From Microbacterium ulmi (GTDB lineage Bacteria > Actinomycetota > Actinomycetes > Actinomycetales > Microbacteriaceae), in the NCBI RefSeq assembly GCF_011759705.1, contig NZ_JAAOZF010000001.1, forward strand, positions 186,001 through 250,000: DNA of 64,000 nt, read 5' to 3'. Of the stretch, positions 45,878 to 53,700 are shown one piece after another. Each line of letters starts with the position of its first letter. Positions within the stretch are counted from its first letter, which is position 1. The translations under genes and the position numbers were made by a program. Below the pieces are notes generated by a model. The model had not been told where the DNA came from. It was given only the letters and a program-made list of their open reading frames with translations, and ran no database searches.

Positions 45878-45893
45878 ACGGTGGACCTGAGGG
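45878..45893. repeat. 16-bp direct repeat of the tRNA-Ala 3' end (candidate att copy)
   Basis: ACGGTGGACCTGAGGG, identical to 46381-46396, which spans the discriminator and acceptor/T-stem end of tRNA-Ala. It marks a likely recombination or insertion border about 0.5 kb inside the island. Confidence 0.75.
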
Positions 45894-45965
45894 TGCCTGG
45901 GTTCACGACATAGGCGACAAGTGATAGGCGACTCGTGAGTCGCGTCATAGGCGACAGTCCTGTGC

Positions 45966-46300
45966 ATGTCGAAGCATCGGGTCGTAGTGTTGAAGATCGT
46001 CGCAGGGCAGCTTTCGGTCGCTGAAGCGGCGGCCGAGTACGGTATGAGCCGGCCGTATCTGCACAAACAAGCACCGTCCCCATCGTGCTCTCGACGGACA
46101 TACGCCGACCGCAACGGGAAGATCAGCTCCGCCGAGCCGGGCGCATGCACCACCTCGGCGTCGGAGTCGACCACCGCGGCAAACGCGTCCTCATCCTCGC
46201 CGACGATCAGACCACCACCGTCGTCCACCTCGACACCGGCGAGATCATCGCGACCAACACCATCGACCCGCCCGCACCTACTGGCGAAACCAAGAACGGG
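45966..46300 (+). pseudogene. IS481-family transposase relic with internal deletion
   Basis: It begins with a typical IS481 N-terminal HTH (MSKHRVVVLKIVAGQLSVAEAAAEYGMSRPYLHK), then jumps at about 46065-46072 to the C-terminal catalytic end (RPHRALDGHTP, in another frame). After a further frame change comes the terminal segment RAGRMHHLGVGVDHRGKRVLILADDQTTTVVHLDTGEIIATNTIDP. The central ~200 residues with the DDE core are gone. Flanking sequence carries subterminal repeats of the type GAGTCGCGTCATAGG / GAGTCGCGACATAG, consistent with the ends of such an element. Confidence 0.8.
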
Positions 46301-46380
46301 AGCCCGGCCGATGGCCGAACTCCCGTCCCTGATGTTCTCTATGTCGCGACTCAGATCTCTCCTATGTCACGACTCATCAC

Positions 46381-46396
46381 ACGGTGGACCTGAGGG
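46381..46396. repeat. 16-bp repeat, tRNA-proximal copy
   Basis: Second copy of ACGGTGGACCTGAGGG, overlapping the 3' end of tRNA-Ala. The pair encloses only the IS481 relic. Confidence 0.75.
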
Positions 46397-46457
46397 GATT
46401 CGAACCCCTGACCTCTTCATTGCGAACGAAGCGCGCTACCAACTGCGCCACAGGCCC
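46385..46457 (-). tRNA. tRNA-Ala (anticodon CGC)
   Basis: 73 nt. Acceptor GGGCCTG pairs with CAGGTCC (one G-U), D stem GCGC/GCGC with AGTTGGTA loop, anticodon arm CTTCG-TTCGCAA-TGAAG with anticodon CGC, T arm AGGGG-TTCGAAT-CCCCT, discriminator A; the full CCA is not encoded. It reads codon GCG. Its 3' end faces the island and is the probable integration site. Confidence 0.93.
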
Positions 46458-46514
46458 GTGAACCTCAGCAACAATAACACGGCTGTCGGAGTGCCCCGAA
46501 ATCGTGCCGACGGG

Positions 46515-47516
46515 TCACTGTCCCGCTGCGCGCCGCTCGAGGAGCCGCCGCACGTGCGCCTCGATCTCGGCGTCGTCGGCGGCACCCGTGCCGTCGAATG
46601 CGGCGGATGCCGCGGTCTCGCGTGCGCGCCGCGCGGCCACGAGCGAAGGGGGGCGCTGCGCCTCCGCCCGCTCGCGCATGGCCTCGTCGAGCACCGCCTG
46701 TCGCAGCGCCTCGCGGGCGGCGGCGGCATCCAGCGTCGCGGACGCCTGCGAGCCGGCGGATGTCGTCAGGGGGCGCGGCAGACGGCGCGGGGCCCACGTG
46801 CGCTCGTCGGCGGGAAGCACGACGTCCTGCACGATGGCAGGAACGCGCTCGGCCTCCGTCGCGGCGATCGTGTGCACGGCCGCTCGCGCGTCCACCGTCG
46901 ACATGCGGCGCAGCAGGAGCCCGCTCGCGATCGCGAGGCCCACGCCTGCCCATAGAAGAGTCTGGGCTCCCGTCTGCAGCACGGTCCAGACGCCGAGTGC
47001 GACGAGGGCGACGGCGGCGACGCCCACGGCTGCCGTGACGAGACGGGCGCGGCGGCGCGCTCGCGCGCGGCGGGCGGCGGGCAGTGCGCGCACGGCGGCG
47101 AGCTCGCGACGCGCCTCTTCCATCCGCGCGGCCTCGCGCTCCTGGAGGGCGCGGCGCTCGAGGTCGTCGTGCTGGGCCTGCGCGCGGCGGGCGAGCTCCT
47201 CCCTCTCGGCGAGCGACCGCTTGGCGGTCTCCTCCCGCTCGGCGAGCGACCGGCGGGCCAGCTCGTCGCGCTCGGCGAGCGCGCGACGCGCGAGACGCTG
47301 CTGCACGAAGGCGGTCCGCGTGTTCAGCTCGAGCCGCACCTCTTCCGGCGTCTCGCTCGTCTCGGCGAGGATCCGCAGAGCCTGGTTGAGGCGCACGGCG
47401 TTGCGCTCGGCTGCATCGTAGCGATGGCGGCTGGCCCACGACGGCAGAAGGTACACGAGCCAGAGCAGCACGCACACGAGCACGATGACGCCCCCGCCCA
47501 GCACCTGCCCACCCAT
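46515..47516 (-). CDS. Membrane protein with coiled-coil ELARR repeats
   Basis: 333 aa from ATG 47516; TACCGT (47529-47524) ends seven bases upstream, so probably leaderless. An N-terminal membrane segment (VIVLVCVLLWLVYLLPSWA) precedes a charged region with heptad-like repeats LAERDELARRSLAEREETAKRSLAEREELARRAQ (about residues 80-115), a basic stretch, two more membrane segments (about 165-205) and a soluble tail. I do not know its function; proteins with the short LVYLLPSWASRHRYDAAERNAVRLNQALRILAE start are widespread in Microbacteriaceae. Confidence 0.8.
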   Translation of the reverse strand: MGGQVLGGGVIVLVCVLLWLVYLLPSWASRHRYDAAERNAVRLNQALRILAETSETPEEVRLELNTRTAFVQQRLARRALAERDELARRSLAEREETAKRSLAEREELARRAQAQHDDLERRALQEREAARMEEARRELAAVRALPAARRARARRRARLVTAAVGVAAVALVALGVWTVLQTGAQTLLWAGVGLAIASGLLLRRMSTVDARAAVHTIAATEAERVPAIVQDVVLPADERTWAPRRLPRPLTTSAGSQASATLDAAAAREALRQAVLDEAMRERAEAQRPPSLVAARRARETAASAAFDGTGAADDAEIEAHVRRLLERRAAGQ

Positions 47517-47523
47517 GGCGTCA

Positions 47524-47529
47524 ACGGTA
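47524..47529 (-). promoter_or_regulatory. -10 element of the coiled-coil membrane protein gene
   Basis: TACCGT on the minus strand, seven bases before the ATG at 47516; leaderless arrangement. Confidence 0.45.
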
Positions 47530-47615
47530 GGCGACGGGCGCGGAACGGTCCCGCCATCCGTGCGCGTGTCGCGGTCTCGACCTCATGTTGAAGGTGAGGC
47601 ACGCGAGGGAAGGGA

Positions 47616-48245
47616 TCAGGCGTGCAGCCGATCCGACGGCGGAACGGTCGCAGCATCCTGCGGCGCACGCCCCTGCACCCACCGCTCGAGCACGCCTTCG
47701 GGAACCTCTTCGCGCACGAGCGCGAACGCGTAGTGGTCGCGCCAGTCGCCGTCGATGTGGATGTAGCGACGACGCAGCCCCTCGTACCGGAAGCCGAGCT
47801 TCTCGACGACGCGCAGGCTCGCGCGGTTCTCGGGGCGGATGCAGATCTCCATGCGGTGCAGCCGCAGCTCCGCGAAGCACAGGTCGGTGGCCATCGCGAC
47901 GGAGGTGGGCGTGATGTTGCGCCCCGCGAACCTCTCGCTCACCCAGTATCCGATGGTCGCCGACGACAGCGAGCCGCGCGCGATCCCCCACACGTTGAGC
48001 TGACCCGCGACGTCGCCGTCGTACTCCATGACGAGGGGGACCCCCGCTCCGTCGCGGTACTGCTGCAGAAGGCGACGGATGCCGAGCCGCATGTCGAACG
48101 ACACGGGGCCGTCGGGGCTCGTCGCCTCCCACGGGCGCAGCCACGTGCGGTTGGCCAGCAGCTCCTGCTGCAGGACGCGCGCGTCACGCGGGCGGACGAG
48201 CCGGATGGAGACCGGGCCGTGCCGATGAGGTGCGATCGGCTCCAT
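47616..48245 (-). CDS. GNAT N-acetyltransferase, RimJ/RimL-like
   Basis: 209 aa from ATG 48245, just after GAGGGGGG. RimJ-type layout: VSIRLVRPRDARVLQQELLANRTWLRPWEAT, MEYDGDVAGQLNVWGIARGSLSSATIGYWVSERFAGRNITPTSVAMATDLCFAELRLHRMEICIRPENRASLRVVEKLGFRYEGLRRRYIHIDGDWRDHYAFALVREE. The acetyl-CoA-binding segment lies around FAGRNITPTSV. Acts on N-terminal amines of ribosomal or other proteins in this family; target unknown. Co-directional with galU 15 bases upstream. Confidence 0.9.
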   Translation of the reverse strand: MEPIAPHRHGPVSIRLVRPRDARVLQQELLANRTWLRPWEATSPDGPVSFDMRLGIRRLLQQYRDGAGVPLVMEYDGDVAGQLNVWGIARGSLSSATIGYWVSERFAGRNITPTSVAMATDLCFAELRLHRMEICIRPENRASLRVVEKLGFRYEGLRRRYIHIDGDWRDHYAFALVREEVPEGVLERWVQGRAPQDAATVPPSDRLHA

Positions 48246-48260
48246 CAACCCCCCTCGGTC

Positions 48261-49148
48261 TCACAAGGTCGCAGCGAACTCCTTGAACCAGGGCCGCAGC
48301 TCGGGGCCGAGGTCTGCACGATCGGCAGCGAGCTGCACGATGGCCTTGATGTAGTCCACCCTATCGCCGGTGTCGTAGCGGCGACCCCGGAAAATGACGC
48401 CGTACACGCCGGGTCCTTCCGGGTCGGCAGCGAGCACCTGCAGCGCGTCGGTCAGCTGGATCTCGCCGCCCTTGCCGGGCTTCGTGCGCTCGAGGACGCC
48501 GAAGACGCTCTCGCCGAGCACGTAGCGGCCGATGACGGCGAGGTTCGACGGCGCATCCTCCCTGGCGGGCTTCTCGACCAGGCCCGTCACGCGCACGACG
48601 TCGCCCGACTCGGTGGGCTCGACGGCGGCGCAGCCGTACATGTGGATGTGGTCGGGGTCGACCTCCATGAGCGCGATGATCGCGGCGCCCGTGCGCTCGT
48701 GCTCGGCCATCATCGTCGTGATGAGCGGGTCGCGCTCGTCGATGAGGTCGTCGCCGAGCATCACGACGAACGGGTGGTCGTCGACGTGGCGCTGCGCGCG
48801 GAGCACGGCGTGGCCCAGACCCTTCGGGTCGCCCTGGCGCACGACGTGGATGTCGGCGAGGTTGCTCGACGCCTGCACCCGCTCGAGGCGATCGAGGTCG
48901 CCCTTCTCGGCGAGCTTGACCTCGAGCTCGGGGACCGAGTCGAAGTGGTTGGCGATGTTGTGCTTGTTGCGCCCCGTGATGATCAGGACGTCTTCGATGC
49001 CCGCAGCGGCGGCCTCTTCCACGACGTACTGGATCGCGGGCTTGTCGACGACGGGAAGCATCTCTTTCGGCATCGCCTTGGTGGCGGGAAGAAAGCGCGT
49101 CCCCAGACCCGCGGCGGGAATGACCGCCTTGAAGTGCTTCGTAGGCAT
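48261..49148 (-). CDS. galU: UTP-glucose-1-phosphate uridylyltransferase
   Basis: 295 aa from ATG 49148. It makes UDP-glucose for cell-wall and exopolysaccharide sugars. Seen: KAVIPAAGLGTRFLPATKAMPKEMLPVVDKPAIQYVVEEAAAAGI (nucleotide-binding loop), RQGDPKGLGHAVLRA, VMLGDDLID, VTGLVEKPAREDAPSNLAVIGRYVL, and GEIQLTDALQVL. TAAACT (49161-49156) ends seven bases before the ATG, so the message is probably leaderless. It is divergent from the formyl-THF cyclo-ligase gene with 71 bases between. Confidence 0.96.
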   Translation of the reverse strand: MPTKHFKAVIPAAGLGTRFLPATKAMPKEMLPVVDKPAIQYVVEEAAAAGIEDVLIITGRNKHNIANHFDSVPELEVKLAEKGDLDRLERVQASSNLADIHVVRQGDPKGLGHAVLRAQRHVDDHPFVVMLGDDLIDERDPLITTMMAEHERTGAAIIALMEVDPDHIHMYGCAAVEPTESGDVVRVTGLVEKPAREDAPSNLAVIGRYVLGESVFGVLERTKPGKGGEIQLTDALQVLAADPEGPGVYGVIFRGRRYDTGDRVDYIKAIVQLAADRADLGPELRPWFKEFAATL

Positions 49149-49155
49149 GCGGGGA

Positions 49156-49161
49156 AGTTTA
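49156..49161 (-). promoter_or_regulatory. -10 element of galU
   Basis: TAAACT on the minus strand, seven bases before the galU ATG; leaderless arrangement. Confidence 0.5.
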
Positions 49162-49207
49162 GCCTGGCTCGGAGACGCGCACGGACCGGGGCGTAACGCG
49201 CCACGCC

Positions 49208-49213
49208 TAGAAT
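49208..49213 (+). promoter_or_regulatory. -10 element of the 5-formyl-THF cyclo-ligase gene
   Basis: TAGAAT, six bases before the ATG at 49220; leaderless arrangement. Confidence 0.55.
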
Positions 49214-49219
49214 CGAGGC

Positions 49220-49816
49220 ATGTCCGACGCGATCGCCAGCGCCAAGCGGGCGTTCCGCGCCGACTTGCGCGAACGCCGCCAGCTGCTGTCCCAGGCCGCG
49301 ATCGACGCCGCCGCAGACGGCGTGCGAGCCCAGCTCGGCGCTCTCGTCGACCTGCTCGGCGCACGCTCGGTCTCCTGCTTCCTGTCGACCACGACCGAGC
49401 CGGGGACGCGGCGGTTCGTTCAGGATGCCGTGGCCCGCGGCATCCGGGTCCTCCTTCCCGTCACGCGGTCCGACGGCCTGCTCGACTGGAGCGTCGCGAC
49501 GCCGGACGGCGACATCACGGAGGGCCTGTTCGGGCTTCCCGAGCCCGTGGGCGAGCTGCTCGGACCGATCGCCGTCAACGACGTCGACCTCATGATCATC
49601 CCGGCGGCGGCCGTCGACGGCTCCGGGATGCGCCTGGGCTGGGGCCGCGGCTACTTCGACAAGACGATCGGCTCGATGGAGCGCTGCCCGCCGGTGTACG
49701 CCGTCGTGTACGACTCCGAAGTCGTCGACGACGTTCCGCACGACGTCCGCGACGAACGCGTGACCGGAGTCGTCACCCCCACGCGGACCATCACGTTCCC
49801 CTCCTCGCGGCGCTGA
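49220..49816 (+). CDS. 5-formyltetrahydrofolate cyclo-ligase
   Basis: 198 aa. Converts 5-formyl-THF to 5,10-methenyl-THF with ATP. The N-terminal KRAFRADLRERRQLLS and the strongly conserved GSGMRLGWGRGYFDKTI (ATP/folate loop) identify the family; VYDSEVVDDVPHDVRDERVTGVVTPTRTI closes it. Probably leaderless from TAGAAT. The FmdB-type and mscL genes follow on the same strand and may be co-transcribed. Confidence 0.95.
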   Translation: MSDAIASAKRAFRADLRERRQLLSQAAIDAAADGVRAQLGALVDLLGARSVSCFLSTTTEPGTRRFVQDAVARGIRVLLPVTRSDGLLDWSVATPDGDITEGLFGLPEPVGELLGPIAVNDVDLMIIPAAAVDGSGMRLGWGRGYFDKTIGSMERCPPVYAVVYDSEVVDDVPHDVRDERVTGVVTPTRTITFPSSRR

Positions 49817-49839
49817 GCCCCGACATCCCGAAAGATCCC

Positions 49840-50121
49840 ATGCCCACCTACGCCTATGCCTGCAAGCAGTGCGGCCACCGTTTCGACGCCGTGCAGTCCT
49901 TCGCCGACCCGACCCTCACCGAATGCCCCGAGTGCGGCGGACCGCTGCGCAAGGAGTACGGCTCGATCGGCGTGACCTTCAACGGCTCGGGCTTCTACCG
50001 CACGGACTCGCGCGCCGGGGCGAAGTCCGACTCGACCGGCTCGGCGTCTGGCGACTCCTCCGCATCTTCGACATCATCGAAGACGGAAGCGAAGGCTTCA
50101 CCCGCACCGACGGGTCCATAG
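49840..50121 (+). CDS. FmdB-type zinc-ribbon protein
   Basis: 93 aa from ATG 49840. Starts MPTYAYACKQCGHRFDAVQSF, with a second CPECGG, a four-cysteine zinc ribbon typical of the FmdB/CxxC_CxxC_SSSS family. The C-terminal half is a Ser/Thr/Ala-rich low-complexity tail, as usual in actinobacteria. Regulatory role is presumed, not shown. Located between the cyclo-ligase and mscL genes. Confidence 0.9.
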   Translation: MPTYAYACKQCGHRFDAVQSFADPTLTECPECGGPLRKEYGSIGVTFNGSGFYRTDSRAGAKSDSTGSASGDSSASSTSSKTEAKASPAPTGP

Positions 50122-50155
50122 ATCCGGCCGAAGCCGGAGACAGGGGGGAGACCAC

Positions 50156-50572
50156 ATGATCAAAGGCTTCAAGGAGTTCATCCTCCGGGGCAACGTCATC
50201 GACCTGGCCGTCGCGGTCGTCATCGGCGCCGCATTCACGGCCGTCGTCAACGCGATCGTGTCGAGCATCATCAATCCGATCATCGCGCTCGTCTGGGAGC
50301 CCGACGAGAACGGCGCGATCGGCTGGACCGTGCAGGGCCTGTGGGGTCCTGTGACGTTCCCGTTCGGCGACCTCCTCAACGCGATCATCGGCTTCCTGGC
50401 CGTCGCGCTCGTGGTCTACTTCGTCTTCGTGCACCCCATGAACGTCTTCAAGGAGCGCGCGGCGGCCAAGAAGGGCGTCCCCGCGGAAGAAGACGCGCCG
50501 CTTCCGACCGAGCAGGAGCTGCTCGTCCAGATCCGCGACCTCCTCGAGAAGCAGGCGCCCGCCACGTCCTAG
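50156..50572 (+). CDS. mscL: Large-conductance mechanosensitive channel
   Basis: 138 aa, ATG 50156 with GGGGGGAG shortly upstream. N-terminal amphipathic helix and pore helix MIKGFKEFILRGNVIDLAVAVVIGAAFTAVVNAIV, a periplasmic loop, TM2 (LLNAIIGFLAVALVVYFVFVHPMN) and a charged cytoplasmic helix (EQELLVQIRDLLEKQ). Opens under membrane tension to release solutes in hypo-osmotic shock. Its TAG stop interlocks with that of the small convergent ORF in CTAG at 50569-50572. Confidence 0.96.
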   Translation: MIKGFKEFILRGNVIDLAVAVVIGAAFTAVVNAIVSSIINPIIALVWEPDENGAIGWTVQGLWGPVTFPFGDLLNAIIGFLAVALVVYFVFVHPMNVFKERAAAKKGVPAEEDAPLPTEQELLVQIRDLLEKQAPATS

Positions 50573-50769
50573 TAGTGCGGCGGGACGTCTCGACGCAGAC
50601 GCTCGTCGTTGGGCCCGGATGCCGCACCCGACTCGTCCGCGGGGGGCGCGGCATCCGGGCCCTCGTCTGCGGGCACGGGCTCGGGCGTCGTGCCCGGAGC
50701 CGGCGTGAGCTTCGCACGGCGCGAGCCGGCGACCCGCTCGATGCGCTGTCGGCGGCTATTCGATGACAT
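50569..50769 (-). CDS. Small hypothetical protein
   Basis: 66 aa from ATG 50769, overlapping the helicase-like gene's 3' end by 14 bases. Basic N-terminus (SNSRRQRIERVAGSRRAK), Pro/Ala-rich middle, and an end NDERLRRDVPPHY that recalls a short C-terminal motif of small Micrococcales proteins. The middle coincides with a long inverted repeat, so it could instead be only a terminator region. Moderately supported. Confidence 0.5.
   Translation of the reverse strand: MSSNSRRQRIERVAGSRRAKLTPAPGTTPEPVPADEGPDAAPPADESGAASGPNDERLRRDVPPHY
50611..50662. terminator. Long inverted repeat downstream of mscL
   Basis: GGGCCCGGATGCCGC (50611-50625) and its exact complement (50648-50662), 15-bp stem with a 22-base loop. 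Probable mscL terminator, again containing the GGATGCCG octamer. It lies inside the small minus-strand ORF. Confidence 0.6.
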
Positions 50770-53700
50770 CGAGCGGCTGCGTGTCGGTATCGGCGGTGGG
50801 AGACTCCGCCGCGACGCCGAGGATGCCCGCGACCCGCGCGGCGACGGCCGCGGGGTCGCTATACAGGTCGAACGAGTGCACGCGCACGTAGTGCCAGCCC
50901 AGGCGCCGCAGGATCTGCGGACGCAGGCGCAGGGACTCGCGCAGCGACTCGCCCACCGTCTCGGGGTCGCTCTCCACGACGACGGCCTTGCCGTCGTGCT
51001 GGGCGACGAGCGGAAGCAGGCCGCGGTAGCGCACGTCGACCGATACTCCGAGCCGGCGCAGCTCCCGCGCGAGCGACAGCGTCAGCGGATCGGCGAGGTC
51101 TTCGAGCCGCGCCTCGCGCGCTCGGGCCGCGACGCCGCCCAGGATCCCCATGAGCGTCGCGGCGCCGTGCTCCAGCCGACCCTCGTCGAAGGCCGATGGG
51201 CGGATCGACGAGACGATGACCATCGACCTGCGCGCCCGCGTCATCCCGACCGTCAGGAGCCTCTCGCCGTCGGGCGTCGACAGGTCGCCGAAGTCGGTGA
51301 GCACCCGGCCGTGCTTTGTCAGCCCGAAGCCGAGCGAGAAGATGACGCGGTCGCGGCTCTCGGCGACCGACTCCTCGAGGGTCAGCACGGCGAGCGGCTC
51401 GGCCGTGTCGCGTGAGACGAAGTCCGCGACATCCGATCGTCCTGCGAACGCCGACTCGACGGCCGCACGGATGCGCTCGGCATGCTTCGTGCTGGCGGTC
51501 ACGACCATGAGCGACTCGGCGCCGCGGTTGACGGCGTGCTCGACGACGAGCGTCACGACGCGCGCGACCTCGGCATCGGGGCTCTCCACTGCGCCCGTCA
51601 CGGGATCGGGCACGCCGGTTCCGCCTTCGACGTAGTCGACGCTGAGGCTCCCGCGGCCGAGATACGAGCCCGCCCACGGCAGGGACGAGAGCTCGCCCCC
51701 GTAGAAGGCCTCGTTGACGAGCTCTGCGAGGTCTTCACCGCCCGCGCGATAGCTGCGCGTCAGGGTCGTGACGGGCACGATCTCGGCGAGCCGCTCGAAG
51801 ACGCTCGTCTGGTCGAACGGCTCCTCCGGCTCTTCGGCCGCGGCGCCGGCGGCGACGCTGAACGGCGTAGGCCGCTGCGTCACGGGGTCGCCGAACACGA
51901 CGACCTGGCGGGCCCTGCGCAGGGCGGGGGCGGCCTCGGCGAGGCACAGGGCCGCGGCGTCCGCGATGAGCACGACGTCGAACTCGACGTCGTCGGGGAT
52001 CTCGGGCACGTCGTAGGGAGATGCGACCCACACCGGCGCGAGCGCGCGCATGACGTTCGGCGCGACGGCCGTGAGCGCCGCGGGCGTGACGGCGCCGCGC
52101 TTGAGCGCGGCCTTGAGCGCCGCCGCCTCCGCGGCCTCGTCGACGATCGCGATCCGCCACTGCGTCGCGAGGTGCGCGGCCAGGAGCGGTCCGGATGCCG
52201 CGGCGTGCGCCTGGTCGACGAGCCGGAAGTCGCGCTCGAGGCGGTCGACGACAGACGTGTTGGCGCCGAGGAGCGACCGGTCGGTGCGCAGCAGATGCTC
52301 GAGCGCCGACTGCCACCACGCGAATTCGAGCTCGTCTCCGACGACGTCTTCGGGAACGTGGCGGACCGACAGCTCCATCAGGAGCTCTTCGAGGCCCAGA
52401 TGCGCGAGCTCCGTGCGCAGGGTCGCGCGCTCGACGAGGTTGTCGAAGACGTCGGACTCGGCCGCGAGGCCTGCGAGCGTTCGCACGAGGTGGGCCACGG
52501 GCAGCGCCGCGAGGCGCCCCGCGCCGGCACGGCCCAGGATCTCGTCGAGGCGCGCGAGGTCGGAGTCGACGCGCTGCCATGCGACGTAGACGTCGGCGAG
52601 GCCCGTGGGGACCTCCGGCGCGTTGCCCGGCGCCGCATACCGCTGCCACTCGCCGCGCTGCTGCTGGATGCGCACGAGCGACTCGTGCATGTCGGCGATG
52701 TGGACGCCCGGACGGATGTACTCGCGCGAGAGCCGCTTGAGCCTGCGCCGGTTCGCGCCCGTCATCGACGGCGCGTCCCGCCGGTTGCCGTGCGCCTGGA
52801 TGAGCTCGCCGAGGGGGCGCTCGAACACCGTCGGGCTGAATCGGTCGAGCGAGTCGCGGATCCCCTGCAGGAGCCGCAGGTACACGCCGAGCTCGGCGAT
52901 CGTCCCGAACGGTCGCATGCGCGTCTGGGCGATGAGCTCGTATCCGCGCTCGAGGAGCGCGGGCAGGTCGCGCCGATGGAGCGTGCTCGCGAGACCCTGC
53001 GAAGCGCGCGCGTCCTGCGTCGTCGCGAACGTCACGCCGTACCAGGGCGAGTCGTCGGGTCCGAAGCGGAACTCGCCGAGCCGCGCGGCCGTCGCGAGGG
53101 TCTCCGCCGCCTTCGCGCGCGCGGGCGCGACGCGCTCGAGCGTCGCCAGGTCGAACCTGGTCTGGGCCGACGGCACGGGCGTGCGCGCCGACAGCGCCGA
53201 CAGGCGGTGGAGGATGTCGAGCACCGACACTCCGAGCGACGCGTGCTTCGCCGTCACGGCGCTGCGATAGTCGCGCAGGACGCCCCGCAGCCGCACGAGC
53301 GCGGCGTCTATGTCGGAGACCTTCGGCTGCTCCGCCTTCTCGTTGCGGACGATCGCACGGATGAGGTCGCGCTGCAGGTGCCGGGGCGACACGGCGAGCC
53401 CGTCGAGGCCGATCCCGCCGAGGCGGTGGCGGATGCCGTCGACCGTCGAGCGACGCGCGCTCACGACGAGGACGCGCCTGCCCTCCTGCACGAGCGATCC
53501 GAGCGCGTTGATGACCGTCTGCGTGCCGCCCGTGCCCGGCAGCGTGTGCACGGCGAGCGACTGCCCCGCCGAGATGCGGGCGAGCACGCCCTCCTGCTCC
53601 GCATCGGCGTCGAGCAGGAGCGTGTCGGAGGCGGGGGGCCGTTCGTCCGGATTGGCGGGGGCGACGCTCTCTCGCGTCAGTGCGAGCGACTCCCGGTCGG

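Larger units (their letters stand above)
30913..46384. mobile_element. Genomic island inserted at tRNA-Ala(CGC)
   Basis: About 15.5 kb running from the terminator after ald to the 3' end of tRNA-Ala. Support: it abuts a tRNA 3' end; a 16-bp copy of that 3' end lies at 45878-45893; it is packed with defence genes, a toxin-antitoxin pair and two IS relics; and the octamer GGATGCCG (either strand) occurs only about four times, against roughly 18 in the first 10 kb. No integrase gene is visible. The left border is uncertain: only CGGTGGAC near 30915 resembles the tRNA end. Confidence 0.6.
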
